A DNA stretch of 10,459 bases, taken from contig CANQXN010000053.1 of NCBI GenBank assembly GCA_947627815.1, positions 1 to 10,459 on the forward strand, given 5' to 3'. Shown in pieces: positions 1 to 6,263 of this stretch (position 1 is its first letter; every line of letters begins with the position of its first letter). Made by a program: the position numbers and the translations under genes. Under the pieces are notes generated by a model that ran no database searches, had not been told where the DNA came from, and saw nothing but the letters and a program-made list of their open reading frames with translations. Source of the DNA: an uncultured Clostridia bacterium (lineage in GTDB: Bacteria > Bacillota > Clostridia > Oscillospirales > CAG-272).

Positions 1-234
1 GATGAAATCCACATCCGGCTTGTCGAGCTGTCCCAAAAACATGCGGGCATAGGAGGAAAGCGATTCTACAAAACGGCGGTGTCCTTCGGCATAGATGGTG
101 TCAAAGGCCAGGGAGCTTTTCCCGGAGCCGGAAAGGCCGGTGAGAACGACCAATTGATCTCGGGGAATGTCGAGATCAATGTTTTGCAGATTGTTTTCCC
201 GCGCGCCGCGAATCTTGATAAATTTATTGGCCAT
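1..234 (-). CDS. uvrA: UvrABC excinuclease subunit A, N-terminal fragment
   Basis: UvrA is the DNA-damage-sensing ABC ATPase of nucleotide excision repair; it loads UvrB onto lesions. Only the first 78 residues lie in the window and the frame is open at the left edge, so this is an edge truncation and not a broken gene. The protein begins MANKFIKIRGARENNLQNI, the classic UvrA start. A Walker A motif GLSGSGKS lies at residues 33-40, followed by the family-typical FDTIYAEG (44-51) and SLSSYARMFLGQ (58-69). The gene lies downstream of uvrB on the same strand with a gap of about 49 bases (235-283). No terminator or convincing separate promoter is visible in the gap, so it probably shares the uvrB transcript. 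The ribosome binding site is weak (AAGAAAGAG). Identification is secure from the residues seen. Confidence 0.96.
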   Translation of the reverse strand, partial: MANKFIKIRGARENNLQNIDLDIPRDQLVVLTGLSGSGKSSLAFDTIYAEGHRRFVESLSSYARMFLGQLDKPDVDFI

Positions 235-283
235 GATTGATACTCTTTCTTGTTCGCCCTGTCGGGCGGGCAGATGTGATCTG

Positions 284-2269
284 TCAGTTGTCTTTCTTTT
301 CTAAAGAGCGGATCTTGTCGCGCAGATAGGCGGCGCGCTCGAAATCCAGCCGCTCGGCGGCGTCCCGCATTTCCTTTTCGAGCTGCGCGACATTCTCCCG
401 GGCGGGGAGGGCGCTTTTCTTTTCGCTTTTCTTGGTTTTGCCCCGCGCGTCCTTGCTCTTGTCCTCGGCGGAAGCGCCGAAATCGATGAGATCTTTGACC
501 GCCTTGTGAATGGTGGTAGGCACGATGCCGTGGGCGGTGTTGTAGGCCGTCTGCTTTTCTCTGCGGCGCTCGGTCTCCCGGATGGCCGCTTTCATGGAAG
601 GCGTTTCGGTATCCGCGTACATGATCACATGACCCTCGGCGTTGCGGGCGGCGCGGCCTATGGTCTGGATTAGCGCCCGCTCGCCACGGAGAAAGCCTTC
701 CTTGTCGGCGTCTAAAATGGCGACGAGAGAAACCTCGGGGATATCGATGCCTTCCCGCAGAAGGTTGATCCCCACCAGCACATCGAATACGCCGAGACGC
801 AGATCCCGGATAATCTCGCTGCGCTCCACCGTGTCGATTTTGTGGTGGATGTACTTGACCCGAATCAGGTTCATTTCCAAATATTCGGTGAGGTCTTCGG
901 CCATTTTGGTGGTGAGGGTAGTGACAAGCACGCGTTCGTCGCGCTCGGCGCGCAGTCGGATCTCGCCCATCAGATCGTCGATCTGCCCTTCGGTGGGGCG
1001 AATTTCCACGGAGGGATCGACAAGCCCCGTCGGGCGGATCAGCTGTTCCACCACCTGGGAAGCGTGTTCCATTTCATAGTCGCCCGGCGTGGCGGAGACA
1101 TAAATGATCTGATTGAGCTTGTCCTCAAACTCGTTGAAAAAGAGGGGGCGGTTGTCATAGGCCGAAGGCAGGCGGAAACCGTAATCCACCAAAGCGGTTT
1201 TTCGGGCGCGGTCGCCCCGGCTCATGCCGCGTACCTGGGGCAGCGTGACATGCGACTCGTCCACAAAAAGCAGAAAATCCTTGGGGAAAAAGTCGAGAAG
1301 CGTATAAGGCGTGGAACCCGGCTCCCGTCCCGACAGAATCCGAGAATAGTTTTCAACGCCGGAACAGTAGCCGATCTCGCGCAGCATCTCCAAATCGTAG
1401 CGGGTGCGTTCCTCGATGCGCTGTGCCTCGATGTACTTGTTCATGGCCTTGAATTCCTGCACGCGCTCTTCCATTTCGCGTTCGATTTCGGCAAGCGCCG
1501 CCTCCCGGCGCGCCTCCGATGTCGCAAAGTGCGTGGCGGGGAAAATGGAGGTGTAGTTTAAGGTGCGTATGAGTTCGCCCGTTACCGTGTTGATTTCGGC
1601 AATTCGGTCGATCTCGTCGCCGAAAAATTCTACCCGCACCGCCTTGGTAGCGGAGGAGGCGGGCAGAATCTCCACCACATCGCCCCGCACCCGAAATTTG
1701 TCGCGCTTGAAATCGATGTCGCTGCGGTCAAAATTCATGCGGACGAGGCGGGAAATGAGCTGATCGCGACTCATGGCCATGCCGACCCGCAGGGGCAGCA
1801 CCATGTTCAGATATTCCTGCGGATCGCCTAATGTGTAGATGCAGGAAACAGAGGCAACAATAATGACATCCCGCCGCTCAAAAAGCGCCGAGGTGGCGCT
1901 GTGGCGCAGGCGGTCGATCTCGTCGTTGATAGCGGAATCTTTTTCAATATAAATGTCTTTGCCGGGAATGTAGGCTTCCGGCTGATAATAATCGTAATAA
2001 GAAACGAAATATTCTACCGCGTTATTTGGGAAGAACTCCCGAAATTCGGAGCAGAGCTGGGCGGCCAGCGTCTTGTTGTGCGCCAGCACCAGCGTGGGGC
2101 GGTTGACTTGGGCGATGACATTGGCCATGGTAAAGGTTTTGCCCGAACCTGTGACGCCGAGCAGCACCTGTTCTCTCAGTCCCGCCTCTACTCCCGCCGC
2201 CAATTTTTCGATGGCTTCCGGCTGGTCGCCGGTGGGCTTGTATTCACTTTTTAAGACAAAATGATCCAT
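284..2269 (-). CDS. uvrB: UvrABC excinuclease subunit B
   Basis: UvrB is the helicase-like core of nucleotide excision repair: it receives damaged DNA from UvrA, clamps the strand with its beta-hairpin and recruits UvrC. The protein has 661 residues, the usual family length. Visible motifs are Walker A GVTGSGKT (38-45), the aromatic beta-hairpin YYDYYQPEAYIP (91-102), DESH Walker B (337-340), helicase motif V GINLLREGIDIPEVSL (501-516 approx.), motif VI QTIGRAARN (535-543), and a C-terminal UVR motif (about 625-658) that binds UvrC. A Lys/Ser/Asp-rich linker at about 600-622 precedes the UVR motif. The frame is open further upstream to 2473, but I chose the ATG at 2269. It starts MDHFVLKSEYKPTGDQP as in the family, has GGGAGG about 8 bases upstream, and the extra 68 residues would span a promoter. 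It is the first gene of the uvrB-uvrA operon and may be SOS-controlled through the site at 2343-2356. Confidence 0.98.
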   Translation of the reverse strand: MDHFVLKSEYKPTGDQPEAIEKLAAGVEAGLREQVLLGVTGSGKTFTMANVIAQVNRPTLVLAHNKTLAAQLCSEFREFFPNNAVEYFVSYYDYYQPEAYIPGKDIYIEKDSAINDEIDRLRHSATSALFERRDVIIVASVSCIYTLGDPQEYLNMVLPLRVGMAMSRDQLISRLVRMNFDRSDIDFKRDKFRVRGDVVEILPASSATKAVRVEFFGDEIDRIAEINTVTGELIRTLNYTSIFPATHFATSEARREAALAEIEREMEERVQEFKAMNKYIEAQRIEERTRYDLEMLREIGYCSGVENYSRILSGREPGSTPYTLLDFFPKDFLLFVDESHVTLPQVRGMSRGDRARKTALVDYGFRLPSAYDNRPLFFNEFEDKLNQIIYVSATPGDYEMEHASQVVEQLIRPTGLVDPSVEIRPTEGQIDDLMGEIRLRAERDERVLVTTLTTKMAEDLTEYLEMNLIRVKYIHHKIDTVERSEIIRDLRLGVFDVLVGINLLREGIDIPEVSLVAILDADKEGFLRGERALIQTIGRAARNAEGHVIMYADTETPSMKAAIRETERRREKQTAYNTAHGIVPTTIHKAVKDLIDFGASAEDKSKDARGKTKKSEKKSALPARENVAQLEKEMRDAAERLDFERAAYLRDKIRSLEKKDN

Positions 2270-2303
2270 CCGGACGCCTCCCGCGCAACCAAAGTTCCTG
2301 TCC

Positions 2304-2332
2304 ATTTTACCACAGCCTACACGCTTTGTAAA
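2304..2332 (-). promoter_or_regulatory. sigma-A-type promoter of uvrB-uvrA
   Basis: Read on the minus strand, TTTACA (2332-2327) is followed after exactly 17 bases by TAAAAT (2309-2304). The expected transcript start is near 2297, about 28 bases before the uvrB ATG at 2269, which leaves room for the GGGAGG ribosome binding site. Five of six bases match at each box. Assigned from sequence alone. Confidence 0.75.
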
Positions 2333-2342
2333 GAGGGAAAAA

Positions 2343-2356
2343 CGAAAATTTGTTCG
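2343..2356. promoter_or_regulatory. candidate LexA (SOS) box upstream of uvrB
   Basis: The minus strand reads CGAACAAATTTTCG, a palindrome-like element with outer arms CGAA/TTCG. Against the Bacillus-type LexA consensus as I recall it (CGAACRNRYGTTYC), 12 of 14 positions fit. It lies 10 bases upstream of the uvrB -35 box and on the far side from the divergent promoter at 2403. Firmicute uvrBA operons are known SOS genes, which supports the reading. The half-site on the other arm is poor and the site does not overlap the core promoter, so it remains a candidate. Confidence 0.45.
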
Positions 2357-2357
2357 T

Positions 2358-2389
2358 TTTTGCCGAAGGTTTTTTCCCTTTTGGCAAAA
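2358..2389. repeat. inverted repeat between the divergent uvrB and 2519 promoters
   Basis: The arm TTTTGCCGAAGG (2358-2369) pairs with CCTTTTGGCAAAA (2377-2389), with one bulged or mismatched position and a short T-rich loop. No T-run follows on the outer side of either arm, so it is not a normal terminator. It lies between the two divergent promoters and is not expected to be transcribed by either. It could be a protein-binding palindrome; function unknown. Confidence 0.4.
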
Positions 2390-2402
2390 GCGGGGATCGC
2401 CC

Positions 2403-2431
2403 TTGACAGACCTTGGATTTCCGTTTATAAT
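2403..2431 (+). promoter_or_regulatory. consensus sigma-A promoter for the gene at 2519
   Basis: TTGACA (2403-2408), a 17-base spacer, then TATAAT (2426-2431): a perfect match to the housekeeping consensus. Transcription should start near 2437-2439, giving a leader of about 80 bases before the ATG at 2519. A perfect consensus suggests strong or tightly controlled expression. Confidence 0.85.
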
Positions 2432-2435
2432 AGTC

Positions 2436-2501
2436 ATGAAAGAAAATCCGATCCTTATTTTCACAAAAGACACCGCCCAAAAGGCCGGCCTTGCTTTTTA
2501 A
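2436..2501 (+). CDS. possible leaderless 21-residue ORF (low confidence)
   Basis: An ATG at 2436, only five bases past the -10 hexamer at 2426-2431, opens a 21-codon frame (MKENPILIFTKD...) ending in TAA at 2499-2501. It stops 17 bases before the start of the membrane-protein gene at 2519. The ATG falls at or next to the predicted transcript start, so it could only be translated as a leaderless message. It may be chance. I see no regulatory codon run (for example repeated Trp or His) and no attenuator-like terminator after it. Confidence 0.18.
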   Translation: MKENPILIFTKDTAQKAGLAF

Positions 2502-2518
2502 AACGCCGAGGGAACGCG

Positions 2519-2935
2519 ATGGAGAGGGAAGAAAGAAAAAGAGAAAAAATCAAGGAAAAACTAAAAAAGCTCATCGGGTTTTTGCTGAATCCCCGTTTTT
2601 TGCTCTGCTTCGGTATTGGCTGGATGATCACCAACGGCTGGTCCTATATCATGCTGGGGATCGGGGTGTTTTACGAGATCGAATGGATGATCGCCGTGGC
2701 AAGCGCCTATCTGGCTTTCCTCTGGCTGCCCTTCACGCCCGAAAAAATAGCGACGCTGGCCATCGCGCTGGTGCTATTGCGCTGGCTCTTTCCGAGGGAT
2801 CAAAAAACGCTTGCCGTTTTAAAGCATCTTCTTCAGAAAACAAAAGAAGCGTTTCACTTAAAGAAAAAGAAAAAAGCAGAGCGAAAGGAAGAACAAAGAC
2901 AGCCCCCCGCCGACACGACGCGGGAAAATCCTTGA
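2519..2935 (+). CDS. small membrane protein of unknown function
   Basis: This is a 138-residue protein I cannot name. It has a very basic N-terminus (MEREERKREKIKEKLKK), then hydrophobic stretches at about 27-51 (CFGIGWMITNGWSYIMLGIG), 55-71 (WMIAVASAYLAFLWLPF) and 75-90 (IATLAIALVLLRWLF), suggesting two or three membrane segments. A highly charged, Lys/Glu-rich C-terminal tail follows (about 95-138), likely cytosolic. The pattern NPRFLLCFGIGWMITNGW followed by PFTPEK resembles small hypothetical proteins I recall from clostridia; that is memory, not a search. I chose the ATG at 2519 because GAGGG lies about 9 bases upstream and a perfect promoter precedes it. The frame is open further upstream to 2261, but that part would cross the promoter. 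The gene is alone, diverges from uvrB and converges on yunB with a 10-base gap and no clear terminator. Confidence 0.8.
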   Translation: MEREERKREKIKEKLKKLIGFLLNPRFLLCFGIGWMITNGWSYIMLGIGVFYEIEWMIAVASAYLAFLWLPFTPEKIATLAIALVLLRWLFPRDQKTLAVLKHLLQKTKEAFHLKKKKKAERKEEQRQPPADTTRENP

Positions 2936-2945
2936 TGAATCCCCG

Positions 2946-3617
2946 TCAGGGCAGGACGGAACCGAAAAAGGAAGCGGGAATGTTGCCGAAATAGAGCGAA
3001 CCCGCCAGCGGAATTTCATAGGTAAAAGCAAGATCGGAGCGGCGGTTCATACAGTAAAGCGCCGTGTCCAGCGTGATTTTCACCGAGAGGGTATGCACCG
3101 TCTGATTGATGCCCACCGCCGATACATCGGAAAGAATTTCCGCCGAAACCGCGGCATAGAACATGGCGTTGATCTTGACGGAAAAGCCTTTGCCGGTAAA
3201 AAGCGCGGGCGCGAGCAGGGAACCCACCGGCACCTTGATGCCAAAATCCGGCGTTTGGGTGAGGGCGGTCTGAATGGCGGACACCATGCCGCTTCTGGCT
3301 TCGGCTAAGCGGGCGGTGTCGGTGCTGACGGCGGCAATTCCGCCCTGCGCGTCGCTGTGCAGGGTGACAAAGCTCTCATAGGTATAATTTTTTTCTTTGA
3401 TGAGGTCTGCCACCGCGCCGTTTACCAGGGTTTCTAAATGCCCCCTCGCCACAATTGAGGCGTTTTCCAACGCGATGGGCGCCGCCGAGCGGTAAAGCTT
3501 TACGATGAGAAAGAGGAGCAGCGCAAGGATCAGAATCAAGAGCAGTGTGCGCCGCGTCCGGACGGCACGCCGACCGGGCGAGAGTCGGAAGGTGCGGCCA
3601 AACAAATGTATTTTCAT
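2946..3617 (-). CDS. yunB: sporulation protein YunB
   Basis: YunB is a membrane-anchored protein made in the mother cell during sporulation; in Bacillus subtilis it belongs to the sigma-E regulon and is needed for efficient spore formation, but its biochemical role is unknown. This copy has 223 residues. A short Arg-rich cytosolic start is followed by one membrane segment at about 23-40 (RTLLLILILALLLFLIVKLY). The extracytoplasmic domain contains the family hallmarks: KVPVGSLLAPALFTGKG (128-144) and GINQTVHTLSVKIT (169-182), then a C-terminal IPL.GSLYFGNIPASFF. I chose the ATG at 3617 because AAAGGAGG lies 6 bases upstream and the residues beyond it (frame open to 3761) would run through the promoter region of the next gene. 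I could not find a good sigma-E promoter by eye. It converges with the 2519 gene and diverges from the glycosyltransferase. Confidence 0.85.
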   Translation of the reverse strand: MKIHLFGRTFRLSPGRRAVRTRRTLLLILILALLLFLIVKLYRSAAPIALENASIVARGHLETLVNGAVADLIKEKNYTYESFVTLHSDAQGGIAAVSTDTARLAEARSGMVSAIQTALTQTPDFGIKVPVGSLLAPALFTGKGFSVKINAMFYAAVSAEILSDVSAVGINQTVHTLSVKITLDTALYCMNRRSDLAFTYEIPLAGSLYFGNIPASFFGSVLP

Positions 3618-3659
3618 GCGAGCCTCCTTTTTTTCATCGATATGCCTTTTCTCTTCTTT

Positions 3660-3679
3660 TTTTGCCTGTCCCGGCAAAA
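3660..3679. repeat. short inverted repeat TTTTGCC/GGCAAAA upstream of glycosyltransferase promoter
   Basis: TTTTGCC (3660-3666) and GGCAAAA (3673-3679) form perfect 7-base arms around a 6-base loop. It lies 4 bases before the -35 box at 3684 and inside the probable yunB leader. The same arms occur at 2358-2389 with a longer loop. It has no outward T-run suited to a terminator for a neighbouring gene. It might be an operator or an mRNA hairpin; function unknown. Confidence 0.35.
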
Positions 3680-3683
3680 CCAC

Positions 3684-3712
3684 TTGATTTTTTTCTTTTC
3701 TTGCGTTACAAT
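3684..3712 (+). promoter_or_regulatory. sigma-A-type promoter for the glycosyltransferase
   Basis: TTGATT (3684-3689), 17 bases, TACAAT (3707-3712). The predicted transcript start is near 3719, about 37 bases before the ATG at 3756, with GGAAAGGA between. The spacer is exactly 17 bases. Confidence 0.65.
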
Positions 3713-3755
3713 AAAGCCAAATAATGTTAAGCGACCCTTTGGAAAGGACAAAAAG

Positions 3756-4514
3756 ATGCAACTATCGGTGATCATTCCCATGTATAACGAAACGGCGCTG
3801 GCGGAAGAGACCGTAAAAACGCTTGATGCGCGGTTGAGCGCCGATTTTGGCACCGGCTCTTATGAAATGATCTTTGTCAGCGACGGCAGCAGTGACGGCT
3901 GTGACAGGAAAGCCAAGGCGTTGCAGGCCGATTACCCCGCTTTGCGGGTGATCGCCTATACGCCCAATCACGGCAAGGGCTATGCCGTGCGTCAGGGAAT
4001 GCTCGCCGCGCGGGGCGATTTTGTCCTCTTTACCGACTGCGACCTCGCTTACGGTGTCGCGGTGATCGCCGATTTTGCCAAGGCCTTTGCCGAAGGGCGG
4101 GGGGATATTCTGATCGGCTCCCGGATGCTTGACAAAAGCGGGTATGCCGGCTATACTTTCAAGCGAAAACTCATGTCCAAGCTCTATATCCGCTATCTGA
4201 ACTTAGTGGCGGGCTTTGATCACAGCGACTCCCAATGCGGCATCAAAGGGTTTTCCCATAAGGCGGCGCAAGACATTTTCAGCTTGTGTCAGTGTGAACG
4301 CTGGGCGTTTGATTTAGAGGCTTTGCTGATCGGGGAGCGGTTGGGCTATCGCATCGCGGAACTGCCCGTCACCATCGTCAATCACCGGGAATCCAAAATT
4401 CGCCCGCTCCACGACGCCATCCAGATGACCAAGGAAGTGCGCAAAATCAAAAAGCGCGAAAAGGCCGCCCGCAAGGCCGCCCAAGCGAAAAAAACGAAAA
4501 ATCATAAAACCTGA
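3756..4514 (+). CDS. family 2 glycosyltransferase (Alg5/dolichol-phosphate-sugar synthase-like)
   Basis: This is a GT2-type (GT-A fold) enzyme of 252 residues, probably transferring a sugar from a nucleotide donor to a polyprenyl phosphate at the cytosolic membrane face. Motifs: SVIIPMYNE (4-12) at the nucleotide-binding strand, VSDGSSDG (41-48), HGKGYAVRQGM (72-82), a DxD-like DCDLAYG (94-100) in place of the common DADL, GSRM (121-124), and DSQCGIKGF (158-166), which resembles the DTQCGFK motif of Alg5-like enzymes. A basic Lys/Ala tail (about 225-252) could contact acidic lipids; there is no membrane segment. The start is fixed by GGAAAGGA 7 bases before ATG 3756; the open frame upstream is low complexity. 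No polysaccharide genes lie nearby, so acceptor and sugar cannot be deduced. It is monocistronic: own promoter, then a terminator at 4528. Confidence 0.88.
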   Translation: MQLSVIIPMYNETALAEETVKTLDARLSADFGTGSYEMIFVSDGSSDGCDRKAKALQADYPALRVIAYTPNHGKGYAVRQGMLAARGDFVLFTDCDLAYGVAVIADFAKAFAEGRGDILIGSRMLDKSGYAGYTFKRKLMSKLYIRYLNLVAGFDHSDSQCGIKGFSHKAAQDIFSLCQCERWAFDLEALLIGERLGYRIAELPVTIVNHRESKIRPLHDAIQMTKEVRKIKKREKAARKAAQAKKTKNHKT

Positions 4515-4527
4515 CGGGATGCCTTTG

Positions 4528-4572
4528 AGGCTGTCGTCCGCGTGAAAACGCCAACAGCGACAGCCTTTTGTC
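4528..4572 (+). terminator. rho-independent terminator after the glycosyltransferase
   Basis: AGGCTGTCG (4528-4536) pairs with CGACAGCCT (4558-4566). An inner GCGT-GAAA-ACGC hairpin with a GNRA-type tetraloop extends the structure. The T-rich tail TTTTGTCT follows. It starts 13 bases after the glycosyltransferase stop and precedes the BirA operator, so it separates the two units. Confidence 0.75.
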
Positions 4573-4581
4573 TCGGTTATA

Positions 4582-4613
4582 TTGTAAACTATTTTTAAAA
4601 ATATAGTTGACAA
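4582..4613. promoter_or_regulatory. BirA operator (biotin repressor site)
   Basis: TTGTAAACT (4582-4590) and AGTTGACAA (4605-4613) are inverted half-sites separated by 14 bases; the pairing extends to TTGTAAACTAT/ATAGTTGACAA with one mismatch. This fits the conserved bacterial BirA box, TTGTnAAC half-sites 14-16 bases apart. The right half-site contains the -35 hexamer TTGACA of the birA promoter, so bound BirA would block polymerase. The site lies directly in front of birA-bioY, the expected target of this repressor. Confidence 0.85.
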
Positions 4614-4635
4614 TTCGGGCGATCTGTGCTATCCT
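4607..4635 (+). promoter_or_regulatory. birA-bioY promoter overlapping the BirA operator
   Basis: TTGACA (4607-4612), 17 bases, TATCCT (4630-4635). The -35 box is perfect and lies inside the right operator half-site; the -10 box is weaker (four of six). The transcript start should be near 4642, leaving a leader of about 20 bases with AAAGGAGAGG before the birA ATG. Confidence 0.7.
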
Positions 4636-4660
4636 ATGGGGGAGAAAGGAGAGGGACACG

Positions 4661-5698
4661 ATGGAGAAAAAAGAAATGCTGCTTGACCTGTTAGAGGCGG
4701 AAGACGACTTTCTTTCGGGGCAGGAATTGGCGCGCCGGCTGGGCATGACCCGCGCCGGCGTCTGGAAGCTGATTCAAGCCTTAAAAGACGAGGGGTACGC
4801 GCTGGAGGCGCAGACCAACCGGGGGTATCGGCTTTGCCGCCCGGTCGATGTCCTGTCCGCCCGGGAGATTGCCCGGCAATTGGGCAAGGACGCCGCCCGC
4901 TTTTCGCTGCGGGTGCTTGCCTCCTGCGGCTCTACCAATGCCCAGCTCAAGCGGGAGGCCGCCGATCTTCCGGACGGCTCGGTGCTTTTGGCGGGCAGAC
5001 AGACGGCGGGGCGGGGGCGTTTGGGGCGCTCCTTCTATTCCCCCGCCGGCACCGGACTTTACCTGAGCGTTTTGCTGCGCCGCTCCTTTGCCGCCGCCGA
5101 GGCGCCGCTTATCACCGCCGCCGCCGCTGTGGCGGTCTGCCAAGCCCTCGAAGACTTGGGGATCGAGGCCGGCGTCAAATGGGTGAATGATATTTATGTG
5201 CAGGGCAAAAAGGTCTGCGGTATCCTCACGGAGGGCGGCTTCGGCCTCGAAACCGGGCGGCTGGAATATGCCGTGGTGGGGATCGGCATCAACATCGCCC
5301 CGCCGCCTGGCGGCTTTCCGCCCGCGCTTACTTCTGTGGCAGGAGCACTCTATCAAACGCCGCCGGCAGGGGCGCGCAATCGGCTTGCCGCCTCTCTTCT
5401 GCGCCGTCTGTGGGAGGTCTATGACGGCTTTGCCAAGCGGGAGTTTGTCGGGGCGTATCGGTCGTTAAACTTTCTTGTGGGCAAGGAGATTTTCGTTTAC
5501 CCCGTTGGCCGAAAAGATCGGGAAGAAGCGCCCGACACGGGGATACCGGCCGAAGCCGTCGGGATTGACGACGACTGCCGCCTTCTGGTGCGCTATCGGA
5601 CGGGCGGGGAAGAGGCGCTCTCCTCCGCCGAGGTCAGCGTCCGCCCGGTTCAAGGGAAAGGCGATCAAGGCGATCCAAAGGGAGGGAGCCTGTTATGA
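4661..5698 (+). CDS. birA: bifunctional biotin-[acetyl-CoA-carboxylase] ligase and biotin repressor BirA
   Basis: BirA makes biotinyl-5'-AMP from biotin and ATP, attaches biotin to carboxylase carrier domains, and, when carriers are saturated, dimerises on DNA as a repressor. The protein has 345 residues. A winged helix-turn-helix occupies about 1-60 (LSGQELARRLGMTRAGVWK, then NRGYRL), marking it as the regulatory (group II) type. The catalytic domain shows STN (91-93), the biotinyl-AMP loop GRQTAGRGRLGR (112-123), KWVNDIY with the catalytic Lys (173-179) and GIGIN (207-211). A C-terminal SH3-like domain covers about 275-335. I chose the ATG at 4661 because AAAGGAGAGG lies just upstream and the frame further upstream (to 4607) covers the promoter. 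The stop overlaps the bioY start by four bases (ATGA), implying translational coupling. Expression is probably self-repressed through the operator at 4582-4613. Confidence 0.95.
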   Translation: MEKKEMLLDLLEAEDDFLSGQELARRLGMTRAGVWKLIQALKDEGYALEAQTNRGYRLCRPVDVLSAREIARQLGKDAARFSLRVLASCGSTNAQLKREAADLPDGSVLLAGRQTAGRGRLGRSFYSPAGTGLYLSVLLRRSFAAAEAPLITAAAAVAVCQALEDLGIEAGVKWVNDIYVQGKKVCGILTEGGFGLETGRLEYAVVGIGINIAPPPGGFPPALTSVAGALYQTPPAGARNRLAASLLRRLWEVYDGFAKREFVGAYRSLNFLVGKEIFVYPVGRKDREEAPDTGIPAEAVGIDDDCRLLVRYRTGGEEALSSAEVSVRPVQGKGDQGDPKGGSLL

Positions 5699-6258
5699 TC
5701 AAAAAATCCTCCGTCTCGGCCGCCGCCCGCGCTTTTTCGCCCTGCGATCTGGTCTATCCTCCGCTTGGCGCGGCGCTTCTTGCCATTTCGGCCTGGATCA
5801 GCATTCCCGCCGCGATTCCGTTTACCATGCAGACCTTTGGCGTGTTCTGCCTCCTTGCCTGGATGGGCGGCAAGCGGGGACTTGCCGCCATCGGACTTTA
5901 TTTAGCGCTCGGCGCCATCGGACTGCCGGTGTTTTCTTCCTTTGGCGGCGGGGTGAGCGCTTTGTTCGGCCCGACCGGCGGTTATCTCTTGGGCTTTGTG
6001 TTTGTGGGGCTTTGCTATCTTTTCGCCGTAAAACTCTTTGACTCAAAGATTTGGGTCAAGGCGCTGTCTTTGGGCGTGGGCATGGCGATATGCTACGCCT
6101 TCGGCACGGCCTGGTATATGATTCTTCTCTCCGGCAAAGAAGAAAGCGTCACCTTGGCTGTCGCGCTTACCCGCTGTGTGCTGCCTTTTCTCCTTCCCGA
6201 TTTTGTCAAATTGGCGCTGGCACTTGCGGTTTCGCGCCGTCTGCCGGCGTTAAAATAA
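5695..6258 (+). CDS. bioY: biotin ECF transporter S component BioY
   Basis: BioY is the membrane substrate-binding subunit of energy-coupling-factor biotin importers; it normally works with a shared EcfT/EcfA ATPase module, not encoded in this window. The protein has 187 residues, the usual size, and about six hydrophobic segments. Family motifs include IPFTMQTFGV (41-50), GLPVFSSFGGG (76-86), LFGPTGGYLLGF (90-101) and a C-terminal PDFVKL (168-173). Its ATG at 5695 overlaps the birA TGA, and AAGGGAGGG lies inside the end of birA, so both are one operon controlled by BirA. No biotin synthesis genes (bioB, bioD, bioF) are nearby, which fits a cell that salvages biotin, though genes elsewhere cannot be excluded. 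Confidence 0.95.
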   Translation: MIKKSSVSAAARAFSPCDLVYPPLGAALLAISAWISIPAAIPFTMQTFGVFCLLAWMGGKRGLAAIGLYLALGAIGLPVFSSFGGGVSALFGPTGGYLLGFVFVGLCYLFAVKLFDSKIWVKALSLGVGMAICYAFGTAWYMILLSGKEESVTLAVALTRCVLPFLLPDFVKLALALAVSRRLPALK

Positions 6259-6263
6259 AACCT

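Noticed and set aside
842..1561. Plus-strand open frame of 239 residues opposite uvrB
   Set aside because: It is fully antisense to an intact, conserved uvrB and has no recognisable domain.
2270..2473. 68-residue N-terminal extension of uvrB
   Set aside because: It would cross the uvrB promoter and the LexA-like site. The family start MDHF..KSEYKPTGDQP has its own GGGAGG site.
2936..2965. Hairpin CCGTC/GACGG between the convergent 2519 gene and yunB as a shared terminator
   Set aside because: The stem has only five pairs and no T-run on either side. I could not support a terminator here.
2491..2994. Alternative plus-strand frame of 167 residues overlapping the small membrane protein
   Set aside because: It has no ribosome binding site and a charged low-complexity translation. 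The overlapping frame has membrane segments and a good GAGGG site.
3618..3660. Sigma-E or sigma-K promoter for yunB around the CATATC element (minus strand, near 3639-3644)
   Set aside because: The -10 match is poor and no suitable -35 element lies at the right distance, although sigma-E control is expected for the family.
4781..5356. Minus-strand open frame of 191 residues opposite birA
   Set aside because: It is antisense to an intact birA with all catalytic motifs, and its composition is that of a GC-rich shadow.
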